Shown: positions 25,957-35,649, counted from the first letter of the stretch. The stretch: DNA of 64,000 nt from Qipengyuania citrea (GCF_009828015.1 NZ_WTYG01000003.1:248001-312000); one strand, 5' to 3'. Notes: generated by a model not told the origin, from the sequence alone. Program-made: numbers and translations.

Positions 25957-28257
25957 TCAATCGAACGTATTGTCCCGCGGGAAGCCTTGCGGCGGCATCC
26001 GCCCCGCCCCGCCGCGCGCGACCTTCCACTGCCACATCTCGCCTTCGGTGCGGGTGCGGCCTTCCTTGCCGCCCATCGTCCAGCTCAGCCCTTCGTCGAG
26101 CGTGAAGGTGATCGCGTCGGACAAGCCGCCATCGCGGTACCGTTGCAGCGTCACGCCCTGCCCGCGCGACAATTGCGGCAGCTCCTCGAGATTGAAGACC
26201 ACCAGCTTGCGATTGTCGCCGACCACGGCGACGTGATCGTGCGCCGCGTCGATCACCCGCGCCACCGCCAGCCGGGCATCGCCCTTCAGATTGACCACTT
26301 GCCGGCCCTTGCGGGTTTCCGCCAGCAGGTCGTCGGTCGTCGCGCCGAAGCCCTTGCCGGTATCGGCGGCCAGCAGCAGCCGCTGGCCGGGCCGGTGGAC
26401 GATCACCGCGACGATCTGGGCGCTGGCATCGATATCCAGCGTGTTGCGCACCGGTTCGCCGAAACCGCGCGCGCCGGGCAGCTTGTCCGCCCCCAGCGTG
26501 AAGAACCGGCCCTTGTCGGTCGCCAGCAGCAGCTTGTCGGTGGTCTGCGCGTGCAGCACATAGCCGGGGCCGTCGCCTTCCTTGTATTTGAATTCCTGGT
26601 CCAGCGGCAGGTGCCCCTTGGCGCCGCGCACCCAGCCCTTCTGCGACAGGATCACCGTGACCGGTTCCTTCTCGATCATCGCGTCCATGCTGAATTCGAC
26701 TGCGGGGGCGGCTTCCTCGATCGACGTCCGGCGGCGGCCGAGCGCGGTATCGGGGCCGTATTCCTTGCGCAGGGCGCCCAGCTCGCGCTTCAGCCGCGTA
26801 CGCTGGCGCGCGGGGCTGGAAAGCAGTTTCTCGAGCCCGTCCTGTTCCTTGAGCAATTCGTCCTTCTCGCCGCGCAGTTCCATCTCTTCCAGCTTGCGCA
26901 GGGACCGCAGCCGCATGTTGAGGATGGCTTCCGCCTGCCGGTCGGTGAGGCTGAACTCTTTCATCATCACCGCCTTGGGCTCATCCTCGTAACGGATGAT
27001 CTCGATCACCCGGTCGAGGTTGAGAAAGGCGGTGATATAGCCTTCGACCAGTTCCAGCCGCCGCGCGATCTGGTCGAGCCGGTGCTGGCTGCGCCGCTGC
27101 AGGATGTCGATCTGGCTGCCGATCCAGTTGGTCAGCAGTTCCTTCAGCCCCATCACCATCGGCGTGTGGCTGGCGTCGAGCACGTTGAGGTTGAGCCCGA
27201 ACCGCGTTTCCATATCGGTCAGCTTGTAGAGGCTTTCCTTGAGCAGTTCGGGATCGACATTGCGGCTGCGCGGGACCAGCACGATGCGGATCTGCTCGTC
27301 GCTTTCGTCGCGCACATCCTCGAGGATCGGCAGCTTCCTGTCGCCGATCGCAGCGGCGATCTGCTCGATCAGCTTGCCCTTGGGCACCTGGTAGGGGATC
27401 TCGCTGATCACCAGCTGCCACTGGCCACCGCCGGTGCGTTCGATACCCGCTTCGCGATCCTCGGCCTTCTCGGCTTCGGCGGCGTGGAAGCGCCCGCGAA
27501 CGCGGAAGCTGCCGCGCCCGGTTTCATAGGCATTGGCGACTGTAGCAGCGCTTTCGGCGACGATCCCGCCGGTGGCGAAATCGGGGCCCTTGAACAGTTC
27601 CATCAACCGCGCGTGTTCGACATGCGGATTGTCGATCACCTCGAGCGTGGCATCGACGATCTCGGCGACATTGTGGCTCGGGATATTGGTCGCCATGCCC
27701 ACTGCGATGCCGCTGGCGCCATTGGCCAGCAGGTTGGGGAACAGGCCGGGCATGATCTCCGGCTCTTCTTCCTCGTTGTTGTAGGTCGGGATGAAATCGA
27801 CCGTGCCCGCGTCGAGGCCTTCCATAAGGCGCATCGCGGTCTTCGTCAGGCGGGCTTCGGTATAGCGGTAGGCAGCCGCGTTATCGCCGTCGATATTGCC
27901 GAAATTGCCCTGCCCTTCGACCAGCGGATACCGCAGCGAGAAATCCTGCGCGAGGCGGACCATCGCGTCATAGGCCGCGGTGTCGCCATGCGGGTGGTAC
28001 TTGCCGATCACCTCGCCCACCACGCGGGCCGATTTCTTGAAGCCGCTGGAGGGATCGAGCTTGAGCTGGCGCATGGTCCACAGCAGCCGGCGGTGGACCG
28101 GCTTCAGCCCGTCGCGCAGGTCGGGCAGCGACCGGGCAGTGATGGTGGAGAGCGCATAGACGAGATAGCGTTCCGAAAGCGCACTGTCGAAGGGCGCATC
28201 GACGATCGCGTCGAAGGGGTCTTTCTCGCTGTCGAGAGTGGTGTCGTTGGCGGCCAT
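25957..28257 (-). CDS. parC: DNA topoisomerase IV subunit A
   Basis: A 766-residue type IIA topoisomerase A subunit that decatenates daughter chromosomes with ParE. The catalytic tyrosine lies in [10 protein letters not shown] (Y132). The quinolone-determining region reads [10 protein letters not shown]: Thr93 and Asp97 occupy the positions of E. coli Ser80 and Glu84. The short C-terminal domain (about 500-766) with a few beta-pinwheel blades distinguishes it from GyrA. Length fits alphaproteobacterial ParC. It is divergent from the PfpI gene, 98 bp apart. Confidence 0.95.
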   Translation of the reverse strand: MAANDTTLDSEKDPFDAIVDAPFDSALSERYLVYALSTITARSLPDLRDGLKPVHRRLLWTMRQLKLDPSSGFKKSARVVGEVIGKYHPHGDTAAYDAMVRLAQDFSLRYPLVEGQGNFGNIDGDNAAAYRYTEARLTKTAMRLMEGLDAGTVDFIPTYNNEEEEPEIMPGLFPNLLANGASGIAVGMATNIPSHNVAEIVDATLEVIDNPHVEHARLMELFKGPDFATGGIVAESAATVANAYETGRGSFRVRGRFHAAEAEKAEDREAGIERTGGGQWQLVISEIPYQVPKGKLIEQIAAAIGDRKLPILEDVRDESDEQIRIVLVPRSRNVDPELLKESLYKLTDMETRFGLNLNVLDASHTPMVMGLKELLTNWIGSQIDILQRRSQHRLDQIARRLELVEGYITAFLNLDRVIEIIRYEDEPKAVMMKEFSLTDRQAEAILNMRLRSLRKLEEMELRGEKDELLKEQDGLEKLLSSPARQRTRLKRELGALRKEYGPDTALGRRRTSIEEAAPAVEFSMDAMIEKEPVTVILSQKGWVRGAKGHLPLDQEFKYKEGDGPGYVLHAQTTDKLLLATDKGRFFTLGADKLPGARGFGEPVRNTLDIDASAQIVAVIVHRPGQRLLLAADTGKGFGATTDDLLAETRKGRQVVNLKGDARLAVARVIDAAHDHVAVVGDNRKLVVFNLEELPQLSRGQGVTLQRYRDGGLSDAITFTLDEGLSWTMGGKEGRTRTEGEMWQWKVARGGAGRMPPQGFPRDNTFD

Positions 28258-28355
28258 GCGATCTGCCCTATCACCGCCACGGCCCGCCTAGAAGCACGGA
28301 ACGGTGCGCTTTCCCCACGCGTTGCATGGGCAACACCAAATCACGGAGTTTACCT

Positions 28356-28913
28356 ATGACAAAGCGCGTAATGATCCTCGCCACCGATGGCTTCGAACAG
28401 TCGGAACTGATGAAGCCGAAAGCCAATCTCGAGAAGGCCGGTATCGAAACCGAGGTCGTCAGCCTCGAGGAAGGTTCGATCCGTGGCTGGGACGACAAGG
28501 ACTGGGGCGAAAGCGTCGCGGTCGACAAGACGGTCGACAATGTCGCTAATTGCGAAGGCTATGACGCGCTGCTGCTGCCCGGCGGCCAGATCAACCCCGA
28601 CATCCTGCGGATGAACGAACGCGCCGTGGCAATCGTGCGCGAGTTCGCAATGGCCGACAAGCCGATCGCCGCGATCTGCCATGCGCCTTGGCTGCTGGCC
28701 GAAGCCGATGTGGTGAAGGGCAAGACCGTCACCAGCTGGCCTTCGATCCGCACCGACCTCAAGAATGCCGGTGCCAATGTGGTCGATCAGGAAGTTGCGC
28801 AGGACGGCAAGCTCATCACCAGCCGCAACCCCGGCGACATTCCCGCCTTCAGCAAGGCACTGATCGAGATGCTGGGCGAAAGCGTCGCCGACGAGCAGCT
28901 CGAAGCCGCCTAA
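28356..28913 (+). CDS. DJ-1/PfpI family glutamine amidotransferase-like protein
   Basis: A 185-residue PfpI/YhbO-type protein. The nucleophile elbow A-A-I-C-H-A-P-W-L-L holds the conserved Cys-His pair, with the conserved Glu in the N-terminal half (M-K-P-K-A-N-L-E or D-G-F-E-Q-S). Such proteins act in stress defence as deglycase/chaperone or protease-like enzymes. The ATG at 28356 is preceded by CGGAG and by a small GTTGC/GCAAC dyad (28321-28334). The transcript ends at a good terminator at 28938. Confidence 0.9.
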   Translation: MTKRVMILATDGFEQSELMKPKANLEKAGIETEVVSLEEGSIRGWDDKDWGESVAVDKTVDNVANCEGYDALLLPGGQINPDILRMNERAVAIVREFAMADKPIAAICHAPWLLAEADVVKGKTVTSWPSIRTDLKNAGANVVDQEVAQDGKLITSRNPGDIPAFSKALIEMLGESVADEQLEAA

Positions 28914-28937
28914 AACCATCCGATATCAACAGCATGG

Positions 28938-28968
28938 CCCCGCCGCGTTCGCGCAGCGGGGTTTTGTT
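28938..28968 (+). terminator. rho-independent terminator
   Basis: CCCCGC (28938-28943) pairs with GCGGGG (28956-28961), with an inner CGCG/CGCG stem, then TTTTGTTT. It lies 25 bp after the PfpI stop. Confidence 0.8.
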
Positions 28969-29006
28969 TGCCGGGACCGATCGCGCGCGTGATGCATTGG
29001 GGCCGC

Positions 29007-30722
29007 ATGGGGAAACATCACACCAGCTTCACTCGCGCCCTCGTCATGCTGATCTGCGCGCTGTTTGCCGTCCAGGCCGCCGCGCAGTCGGGCCGCACGG
29101 TCGCATCCGATTCCGAACCCTTCGTCTATCAGGTCGAGCAGCTGCAGAACGCGGCCGGGTCCGCACAGACCCCGCTTGATCTCGATACGCCGATGGGGCT
29201 GATGGAAAGCTTCATGCGCGCGGGCGAGAAGGAAGACTGGGCCCGCGCGGGCGCGGCGCTGGACCTGGCCAATGTCGACCCGGCAGAGCGGCAGCCCGAA
29301 CAGCTGACCGCGCAACTTTACGACCTGATGCACCGCTCGGTCGCGTTCGACTGGGCCACCCTGCCCGACCGCCCCGATGCGGTCGACACCACCACGACTT
29401 CGAAGGACCCGATGTCCGGGGTCGCGCGGCGTTCGCTCACCATCGGCCAGCTGGAACTGTCCAACCGCACGGTCCCGATCCGGCTGGCGCGGGTGCAGGC
29501 CCCGGGCGGCGAACCGGTGTGGGTGTTCAGCCGCCAGACGGTGGAGAATGTTCCCGCGCTCTATGCGGTCTACGGCCCCAGCAAGTTCGAGAAGAGCCTG
29601 CCGCCGGCGCTGCGCGAGCAGGCGTTCTGGACGCTCGCCTGGTGGGAAGTGATTGCGCTGCCGCTGATCCTGTTCGCGGGCGCGCTGGCTGCTGCGCTGA
29701 CCTATCTCGCGATCAGCCGGCTGCGCCGCCGGCAGGACGAGGATTCCAAGCTTTACGGCGTGCTCCAGGCGATCCACCTGCCCGCGACCTTGCTGGCCTT
29801 CGCGGGGACTTTCGCGCTCGTCCGCCTGTCCTTCTTCCGCCTGTCGGGGCCGGTGAAGGACCTGCTCGACCCGCTGCAGCTGGTGCTGATCATCGCCGCG
29901 ATCATCGGGATCGCGCTGTCGGTCATCGAAGCGCTGTTCGATTTCGCCACTTCGCAGCGTACCGACGAACTCGAAGCGCCGGACAACAACGCCGATCGCA
30001 ATTTCTACACCAAGATGAGCGCGATCCGCCGCATCATCACGGTGATGATCCTGCTCGCGGGTATCGGCTTCCTGCTCGTCGCGAGCAATCTGTCGAGCAC
30101 GCTGGGCTTTTCCATCATGGCATCGGCGGGCATCCTGGGCCTCGTGCTGGCCTTTGCCGCGCGCAAGGTGCTGGGCGACATCATGGCCAGCGTCCAGATC
30201 GCCTTTGCCCAGACCGCCCGCATCGGCGATGCAATCCGTTATGACGGGCAATGGTGCTATGTCGAGAAGATCGGTTTCACCCACCTGCGCCTGCGCACCT
30301 GGGACGAACGCCGCCTGATCGCACCGGTCAGCGATTTCACCAATGACAGCTTCGAAAACTGGACCAAGGAAGACGCCAGCCTGATGATGCATGTCGAACT
30401 CGAACTCGACAACCGGGCCGATGTCGACGCCTTGCGCCAGCCGTTTCGCGACTTCGTGGAGAATGACGAGGACGTGGTCGATCCGGGCGATGCCCAGTGC
30501 GAAGTCGTGGCGCAGAATGCGCGCGCAATGACGGTGCGCTTCATGGCCCGCGCGGCCGATCCGAAGTGCGGCTGGGCGATGCACTGCCGCCTGCGCGAAC
30601 GGATGCTGCAGGTAGCCTCCGAACTCGATGCAGGGGCGGACCGCGAACCGGCCCCCGCCTATTTCCCGCGCGAACGCGAAGTGCGGATGGACCTGACGCG
30701 CGCAGACGAAGCGCAGGGCTAG
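29007..30722 (+). CDS. MscS-family mechanosensitive channel
   Basis: With the ATG at 29007 the protein has 571 residues: a signal peptide (MGKHHTSFTRALVMLICALF), a ~200-residue periplasmic region, and four to five membrane helices between about residues 205 and 395. The pore helix is followed by the MscS beta domain (I-G-D-A-I-R-Y-D-G-Q-W-C-Y-V-E-K-I). The conserved S-x-L-G-F-S-I-M-A-S-A-G-I-L-G-L-V-L-A-F-A segment forms TM3. It is larger than E. coli MscS (286 residues) owing to the N-terminal extension. The first two codons allow ATG at 28992 instead. It releases solutes upon hypo-osmotic stress. Confidence 0.9.
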   Translation: MGKHHTSFTRALVMLICALFAVQAAAQSGRTVASDSEPFVYQVEQLQNAAGSAQTPLDLDTPMGLMESFMRAGEKEDWARAGAALDLANVDPAERQPEQLTAQLYDLMHRSVAFDWATLPDRPDAVDTTTTSKDPMSGVARRSLTIGQLELSNRTVPIRLARVQAPGGEPVWVFSRQTVENVPALYAVYGPSKFEKSLPPALREQAFWTLAWWEVIALPLILFAGALAAALTYLAISRLRRRQDEDSKLYGVLQAIHLPATLLAFAGTFALVRLSFFRLSGPVKDLLDPLQLVLIIAAIIGIALSVIEALFDFATSQRTDELEAPDNNADRNFYTKMSAIRRIITVMILLAGIGFLLVASNLSSTLGFSIMASAGILGLVLAFAARKVLGDIMASVQIAFAQTARIGDAIRYDGQWCYVEKIGFTHLRLRTWDERRLIAPVSDFTNDSFENWTKEDASLMMHVELELDNRADVDALRQPFRDFVENDEDVVDPGDAQCEVVAQNARAMTVRFMARAADPKCGWAMHCRLRERMLQVASELDAGADREPAPAYFPREREVRMDLTRADEAQG

Positions 30723-30765
30723 AACCCCCTGTACGAGGAGGCGCAGGCCCGAACGCGCGCTTGGG

Positions 30766-31092
30766 TCAGCGGCTCATGTCGTAGCTTTCGGCAGGCAGCC
30801 GCACTTTCAGGCCATCGAGGTCGGGCGCGAGATCGATCTGGCACGACAGCCGGCTGGTCCGCGCAACGCCCGCGGCCAGGTCGAGCATGTCCTCTTCTTC
30901 CTCGCTGGCCGCGTCCAGCCGCGCGAACCATTCGTCCGCAACGATCACATGGCAGGTCGAACAGGCCATCTGGCCTTCGCAGGTCCCTTCCAGCGGCAGG
31001 CCTGCCGCCTGCGCGACGCGCAACAGATTGTCGCCCGGCTGCGCCTCGACTGTCACCGTTTCGCCACGGGCGGTTTCGAACTCGACCTTCAC
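30766..31092 (-). CDS. [2Fe-2S] ferredoxin
   Basis: A 108-residue adrenodoxin/Isc-type ferredoxin. Cluster ligands are C38, C44 and C47 in C-E-G-Q-M-A-C-S-T-C and C84 in S-R-L-S-C-Q. The acidic helix S-E-E-E-E-D-M-L-D typical of partner docking is present. Its ATG overlaps the stop of the cysteine desulfurase gene by 4 bp; together they point to iron-sulfur cluster assembly, with the ferredoxin giving electrons. Confidence 0.93.
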   Translation of the reverse strand: MKVEFETARGETVTVEAQPGDNLLRVAQAAGLPLEGTCEGQMACSTCHVIVADEWFARLDAASEEEEDMLDLAAGVARTSRLSCQIDLAPDLDGLKVRLPAESYDMSR

Positions 31093-32165
31093 AGTCCCTG
31101 CTCCTTTGCCGCGGCGTTGATCTTGCCGGCCGCTTCCTCGATCTCTTCCATGGTGGTGTAGCGCCCGAAGCCGAGCCGGATCGACGACTTGGCCTGCGCC
31201 TTCGAACAGCCGATCGCCTCGAGCACATGGCTGGTGCGGCCCGATCCGCTGGCACAGGCGGACCCGGCGGAAAACATCACGTCACGCACGTCGCTCATCA
31301 GCCGGTTCACATCGAGCCCGTCGCGGCGGATGTTGAGATTGCCGTGCCAGCGCGCGTCCTCGCTGCCGTTGAACTCCCAGCCGTCGAACAGTTCGCACGC
31401 GCGGTGCCACAGCGCCTCGACATGGTCGGCATCCTGCGCCATCCGGTCGCGCGCTTCGGCGGCGGCAGCGCCCATACCGGCGACCAGCGCGGGGGACACC
31501 GTGCCCGAACGCAGCCCGAATTCCTGGCCGCCCCCGGTCTGGACTTCGTGCAGGTCGACCCCATCGCGCACCCACAGCGCGCCGACCCCCTTGGGGCCGT
31601 GGAACTTGTGCGCCGAAACCGCGATCATGTCGGCGCCGGTCACTTCGATCTTGCCATAGGCCTGCACCGCATCACAGAAATACAGCGCGTTGTTCTCCTT
31701 CGCCTTGCGGTGCCATTCGACCGTTGGCTGGATGGTCCCGATCTCGTTGTTGACCTGCATCAGGCAGACCAGCCGCGTATCTGCGGGCAGGTCCTGCCGG
31801 GTGTTGCACTGCCCGTCCCTAGCGACATTGAGGACATGGCAGGCCCCGGCATCGCGCGCGGTGTCGAGCACCGCGGCGTGTTCGATCGCCGAAACCGATA
31901 CCGTGCCTTGCGTTCCGCTGCCGCGGATTGCCAGGTTGATCGCCTCGGTCGCGCCGCTGGTGAAGATCACCTTCCCGCCCGCGGGGAACAGCGCGGCAAC
32001 CTGGTCGCGGGCCATTTCGACCGCGGCCTTGGCCTGCCGTCCCATGCGATGCGGGCTGTGCGGATTGCCGAAACCGGTCCCGCCCGGCCCGTCCAGCCAG
32101 CGCATCATCGCGTCGCGCGCTTCGGGCGCAAGCGGGGTGGTGGCCTGGTAATCGAGGTAGATCAT
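31089..32165 (-). CDS. cysteine desulfurase (NifS/IscS-type), first paralogue
   Basis: A 358-residue class V aminotransferase fold enzyme that takes sulfur from cysteine. M-I-Y-L-D-Y-Q-A-T-T-P is the classic N-terminus; the PLP lysine is in S-A-H-K-F-H-G-P-K-G and the persulfide cysteine in A-G-S-A-C-A-S-G. All active-site features are present. It lies downstream of a second cysteine desulfurase gene (33358-32264) and overlaps the ferredoxin gene. The two paralogues differ throughout, so this is not a recent duplication. Confidence 0.93.
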   Translation of the reverse strand: MIYLDYQATTPLAPEARDAMMRWLDGPGGTGFGNPHSPHRMGRQAKAAVEMARDQVAALFPAGGKVIFTSGATEAINLAIRGSGTQGTVSVSAIEHAAVLDTARDAGACHVLNVARDGQCNTRQDLPADTRLVCLMQVNNEIGTIQPTVEWHRKAKENNALYFCDAVQAYGKIEVTGADMIAVSAHKFHGPKGVGALWVRDGVDLHEVQTGGGQEFGLRSGTVSPALVAGMGAAAAEARDRMAQDADHVEALWHRACELFDGWEFNGSEDARWHGNLNIRRDGLDVNRLMSDVRDVMFSAGSACASGSGRTSHVLEAIGCSKAQAKSSIRLGFGRYTTMEEIEEAAGKINAAAKEQGL

Positions 32166-32202
32166 TGCGGTCTCATACAGTGATTGCGGTCAAAGCGAAG
32201 CG

Positions 32203-32265
32203 AGCCCGGGTGTCCTTGCGCAGGCCCCGCCGGGCCGGCGTTTCGCTGCAAGGGAGGCCCGGGCT
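32203..32265 (-). repeat. long imperfect inverted repeat between two desulfurase genes
   Basis: AGCCCGGG (32203-32210) pairs with CCCGGGCT (32258-32265), and inside it CCTTGCGCAG pairs imperfectly with CGCTGCAAGG. It spans most of the 98-bp gap and its outer right arm covers the stop codon of the upstream gene. No T-run follows. It could be an mRNA stability or attenuation element separating the two paralogues. Confidence 0.5.
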
Positions 32266-33358
32266 AGGCATCCGCCAGTTCAAGCCAGACCGCGCAAAAG
32301 CGTTCCACCTCGGCGCGGGTGGTGTTCCAGCCGAAGGACACGCGGATGGTGTTGGCGGCGATGGCCGGATCGAGCGCCATCGCCTCAAGGACACGGCTGG
32401 TCTTCATCGTCCCGCTCGAACAGGCCGATCCCTGGCTGACCGCGATGCCTGCCATGTCGAACCGCATGACCTGCGCAGTGGCGCTCATCGCAGGCATGGC
32501 GATCGCGCGGATGTAGCGGGTCGGATCCGCCAGCCGATCGGACAGCCATGTCCCGCCGATGCGGCGGCATTCTCCGGCCAGCGCATCGAGCGGTTCGAGC
32601 ACGTCGGGCGCGAGATAGCCATCGGCGCAGGCTTCGAGCGCTGCAGCCACGCCCAGCGCGGCAGGCATGTTCTCGGTCCCGCGCCGGTAGCCGCGTTCCT
32701 GCCCGCCCGAGGGTTCGAGCATGGCGTAATCCTTCACCAGCAGTGCCCCGCTGCCGATCGGCCCGCCGAACTTGTGCGCCGATACGATCGCCATGTCGCA
32801 CGGCGGCAGATCGAACTTGCCCGCGCTTTGCGCGCAATCGGCCAGCAGCAGACCGCCCTCGCTATGGGTGATCGCGGCGATGGCAGCGAGGTCCTGACGG
32901 TTGCCGGTTTCCGAATTGATGTGCTGGGCCGCCACCAGCGGTCGTTCGCGCCGCACCGCTTCGGCGAGGTTTTCGTGATCGACCGCGCCATTGCCCAGGA
33001 CGGGCAATTGCTCCGCCTGCGGTGAGGCCTGGAGGATGCAATCGTGTTCGACCGTGCTGACGAGCCGCGCGCCCGCCTTGGCATGGCCCAGCGCCAGCGC
33101 TGCCGCCTCGCTTGCGCCCGAAGTGAAGATGACCTCGCCGTCCCAGCCGAGCGCCTTCTTCACGCGCTCGCGCGCATCTTCCAGCAAGCGGCGTGCCCTG
33201 CGCCCTTCGGCGTGCGGGCTCGAGGGATTGGCCCAGTGCGCCAGCCCCTCCTCCATCGCTGCATGCGCCGCGGGGTGCAGCGGGGTGGTGGCGGCGTGAT
33301 CGAGATAGATGCGGTTCGCGATGGTACGTGCTCGAAATGATTGCGATTTGATGGACAA
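32264..33358 (-). CDS. cysteine desulfurase-like aminotransferase, second paralogue
   Basis: A 364-residue class V aminotransferase. R-I-Y-L-D-H-A-A-T-T-P-L is the family N-terminus, the PLP lysine is in S-A-H-K-F-G-G-P-I-G and the sulfur-carrying Cys in Q-G-S-A-C-S-S-G. No ATG exists ahead of the family N-terminus; the frame opens at TTG (33358), giving about 16 extra residues, so the exact start is uncertain. It is the first gene of a set with the other desulfurase and ferredoxin. Having two desulfurases suggests separate acceptors, for example clusters versus tRNA thiolation. Confidence 0.9.
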   Translation of the reverse strand: MSIKSQSFRARTIANRIYLDHAATTPLHPAAHAAMEEGLAHWANPSSPHAEGRRARRLLEDARERVKKALGWDGEVIFTSGASEAAALALGHAKAGARLVSTVEHDCILQASPQAEQLPVLGNGAVDHENLAEAVRRERPLVAAQHINSETGNRQDLAAIAAITHSEGGLLLADCAQSAGKFDLPPCDMAIVSAHKFGGPIGSGALLVKDYAMLEPSGGQERGYRRGTENMPAALGVAAALEACADGYLAPDVLEPLDALAGECRRIGGTWLSDRLADPTRYIRAIAMPAMSATAQVMRFDMAGIAVSQGSACSSGTMKTSRVLEAMALDPAIAANTIRVSFGWNTTRAEVERFCAVWLELADA

Positions 33359-33435
33359 ACCCTATATAGCGCGCGACCTCGCGCAAAGCCTTATCCGGCG
33401 CAAGCGCTTCGACATTTGCTTAGGGTACACCTCCC

Positions 33436-34092
33436 ATGCCGACCGTGATCTTTCCCGGCCCCGAAGGCCGCCTCGAAGGCCGTTTCTCTCCCGCCCCGCG
33501 CCCGCGCGCGCCGGTGGCGATGATCCTGCACCCGCACCCGCAGGGCGGCGGGACGATGAACGAACAGATCACGCAGCGTCTGTACAAGACCTTCGTCAAC
33601 CGCGGCTTCGCCACGCTGCGCTTCAACTTTCGCGGCGTCGGGCGCAGCCAGGGCAGCTTCGACAATGGCGTGGGCGAACTGTCCGACGCGGCAAGCGCGC
33701 TCGACTGGGTCCAGCAGGTTCACCCCGAAGCCCAGGTCACCTGGGTTGCCGGGGTCAGCTTCGGCGCGCTGATCGGCATGCAACTGCTGATGCGGCGCCC
33801 CGAAATTCGCGGCTGGCTGTCGATCGGCGCACCGGCGAGCATGTACGATTTCTCCTTCCTGGCGCCCTGCCCTGCCAGCGGCATCTTCATCCACGGTGCG
33901 CAGGACACGGTTGTCCAGCCGCAGGCGGTCACCAAGCTGGTCGAAAAGCTGCGCACGCAGAAGCACATCACGGTGCATCACGAAGAAATTCCGCGCGCAA
34001 ACCACTTCTTCGAAAACGAGCAGGAAGAGTTGATGAAGTCGGTCGACAACTACCTCGATTTCCGCCTCGATCCGAGCTGCCCGATCAAGTGA
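33436..34092 (+). CDS. alpha/beta hydrolase (COG2945-type)
   Basis: A 218-residue cytoplasmic alpha/beta hydrolase. H-P-H-P-Q-G-G-G-T-M-N is the characteristic N-terminal motif of this group, F-N-F-R-G-V-G-R-S-Q-G follows, and the nucleophile elbow is G-V-S-F-G-A. The catalytic Asp is in H-G-A-Q-D-T and the His in R-A-N-H-F-F. Substrate is unknown. It is divergent from the cysteine desulfurase genes, 77 bp apart. Confidence 0.9.
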   Translation: MPTVIFPGPEGRLEGRFSPAPRPRAPVAMILHPHPQGGGTMNEQITQRLYKTFVNRGFATLRFNFRGVGRSQGSFDNGVGELSDAASALDWVQQVHPEAQVTWVAGVSFGALIGMQLLMRRPEIRGWLSIGAPASMYDFSFLAPCPASGIFIHGAQDTVVQPQAVTKLVEKLRTQKHITVHHEEIPRANHFFENEQEELMKSVDNYLDFRLDPSCPIK

Positions 34093-34140
34093 TCCCGGCG
34101 GCCTCGAGACGGGCCGCACCCTGCCTTCGAAACGGCTAAG

Positions 34141-34155
34141 GTTGCGTAATGCAAC
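34141..34155. promoter_or_regulatory. GTTGC-N5-GCAAC dyad upstream of tonB-like gene
   Basis: GTTGC (34141-34145) and GCAAC (34151-34155) form a perfect inverted repeat. The 15-bp form GTTGCG-N3-TGCAAC matches the core of the palindrome at 3612-3630. It lies 90 bp upstream of the ATG at 34245. An AT-rich stretch with TGTTGTAACA (34183-34192) that may hold the -10 region sits between. Confidence 0.4.
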
Positions 34156-34244
34156 GCGAAACCGCTTGGCGCACGGCCGTTATGTTGTAACATTCTCTTC
34201 ATGAGAAGGCGGTCAGCCTTCCGCAATGGAAGAGGAGCAACATC

Positions 34245-34907
34245 ATGTCCTATGTCGACCACAGCCACCGGCCCTCGCCTGCCAGCATGGCCGCGGTGAT
34301 CGGGGTTCATGCCGCGATCGGCGCGATCCTCGTCGCGGGACTGACGGTTACCGGCACGGTGCCCGATATCGTCACCAGGATCGGGGCGACCAACATTCCG
34401 GTCGCGCCGCCGCCCCCGAAACCGCCCGAGCCGGCCGAACCCAGGCCCGCGCAGCAGAACGATACCGTGGTCCATGCGCCCAAGCCCGCGCGCGATCTGG
34501 TGATTGCCGAGCCGCGCTTCCAAACCGCCCCGCTGATCATCCCCCCGCTGCCGAGCCCGCGCCCGGGCCTCGGGCTCGACTTGCCCAAACCCGGCGTGGT
34601 GCCCGGCTTCGATCCCGTGGCCGCCAAGCCGCGCAACGATCCTGCCGCCTGGCTTTCGGCTGCCGATTATCGCCCCGCATGGATGCGGCGCGAAATGACC
34701 GGGCTGGCGCGCTTCAGGCTGGAGATTGCCGCGAACGGGCGCGTGACCGGATGCACCGTGACCGGGTCGACCGGTCATGCGCAACTCGATACGGCGACCT
34801 GCCAGTTGGTGGCAAAGCGTGCCCGGTTCGAACCCGCGCGCGGTGCCGGCGGCGAGGCTGTCGCCGGCAGTTACGACGGCGCGGTCCTGTGGCAGCTGCC
34901 CGAATAG
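34245..34907 (+). CDS. TonB-like energy transducer
   Basis: A 220-residue protein with the TonB layout: one N-terminal membrane helix (about residues 15-38), a Pro-rich spacer with P-P-P-P-K-P-P-E-P-A-E-P and P-S-P-R-P-G, and a C-terminal TonB domain of about 75 residues. The TonB domain includes A-R-F-R-L-E-I-A-A-N-G-R-V-T-G-C-T-V and A-R-F-E-P-A. It would couple the proton motive force to outer-membrane receptors, but no exbB/exbD genes are adjacent, so it may use a shared complex. Two Cys in the C-terminal domain are unusual. AGAGGAG precedes the ATG. Confidence 0.85.
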   Translation: MSYVDHSHRPSPASMAAVIGVHAAIGAILVAGLTVTGTVPDIVTRIGATNIPVAPPPPKPPEPAEPRPAQQNDTVVHAPKPARDLVIAEPRFQTAPLIIPPLPSPRPGLGLDLPKPGVVPGFDPVAAKPRNDPAAWLSAADYRPAWMRREMTGLARFRLEIAANGRVTGCTVTGSTGHAQLDTATCQLVAKRARFEPARGAGGEAVAGSYDGAVLWQLPE

Positions 34908-34917
34908 CCCCGACTGT

Positions 34918-35127
34918 TTAGCGGGAGCCCTGCTCGAGCTTGTCGAGCGGGGCGTCGCCGCCCGCATCGGGCAGCACCCAGATCGCTACATTCGCCAGCG
35001 CCACCACGGCGAGAAGCACCATCAGCAGCGCGTTCCTCGTTGCCCCCGTCCGCCGCCACAGGAAGATCGCGCCGATCACCAGCAGGATGGCAGCAAGGAC
35101 GGTAATCGAGAGGACGGCATCGAGCAT
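34918..35127 (-). CDS. small two-helix membrane protein, unknown function
   Basis: A 69-residue protein from the ATG at 35127: MLDAVLSITVLAAILLVIGA with two membrane segments (about 4-22 and 32-50) and a short charged C-terminal tail. A W-R-R-T-G loop lies between the helices. It is convergent with the tonB-like gene, 10 bp apart. No family recognised. Confidence 0.6.
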   Translation of the reverse strand: MLDAVLSITVLAAILLVIGAIFLWRRTGATRNALLMVLLAVVALANVAIWVLPDAGGDAPLDKLEQGSR

Positions 35128-35234
35128 GGCGGTTCCATACCCGGCCCCCACTCTACTGCAAGCCGCCACTGCACGCCGTCACCGCGGAACAGGCCGGGGA
35201 CTGGCCCGTTCGCAATAGCAAAGGAGACGGCACG

Positions 35235-35612
35235 ATGAGCATTTTCGGCAGGATCAAGGACGCGATTTTCGGCAGCGATGCCGAGGCGCAGGAAACGCCC
35301 CGGCCCAGTCCGACCGGAAATGCCTGGGCCGACGCGCCGGTGGTCGAGCCGAAGGCCCGCCCGATGGTCGATATCGAGAGCAGTCTCGACAACATGCCCG
35401 GGGCCGACCGCCTCAACTGGCGCACGTCGATCGTCGACCTGATGAAACTGATCGGGGTGGATTCCGATTACGAGAGCCGCAAGGCGCTGGCCGGCGAGCT
35501 GGGCCGCGTGGATTACACCGGCAGCGCCGAAGACAATGTCTGGCTGCACCGCCGCGTGATGAACGAACTCGGCGCCAATGGCGGCCAGGTACCTGCCGAA
35601 TTCCGCGATTGA
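35235..35612 (+). CDS. DUF3597 domain-containing protein
   Basis: A 125-residue protein. It starts M-S-I-F-G-R-I-K-D-A-I-F-G, has a low-complexity linker (about 17-40), and the conserved DUF3597 block with L-N-W-R-T-S-I-V-D-L-M-K-L-I-G-V-D-S and R-K-A-L-A-G-E-L-G. The fold resembles a LysM-adjacent or peptidoglycan-related domain, but no function is known. AAGGAGA precedes the ATG. It lies 38 bp before the DUF885 gene. Confidence 0.88.
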   Translation: MSIFGRIKDAIFGSDAEAQETPRPSPTGNAWADAPVVEPKARPMVDIESSLDNMPGADRLNWRTSIVDLMKLIGVDSDYESRKALAGELGRVDYTGSAEDNVWLHRRVMNELGANGGQVPAEFRD

Positions 35613-35649
35613 TTTGACAGGCTTGCGCGCGGGCAGCACACCTTCGCGC

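Noticed and set aside
25888..28257. parC as gyrA
   Set aside because: Short C-terminal domain and overall length of 766 residues fit ParC rather than GyrA.
25987..28359. 790-codon plus-strand frame
   Set aside because: Antisense to parC.
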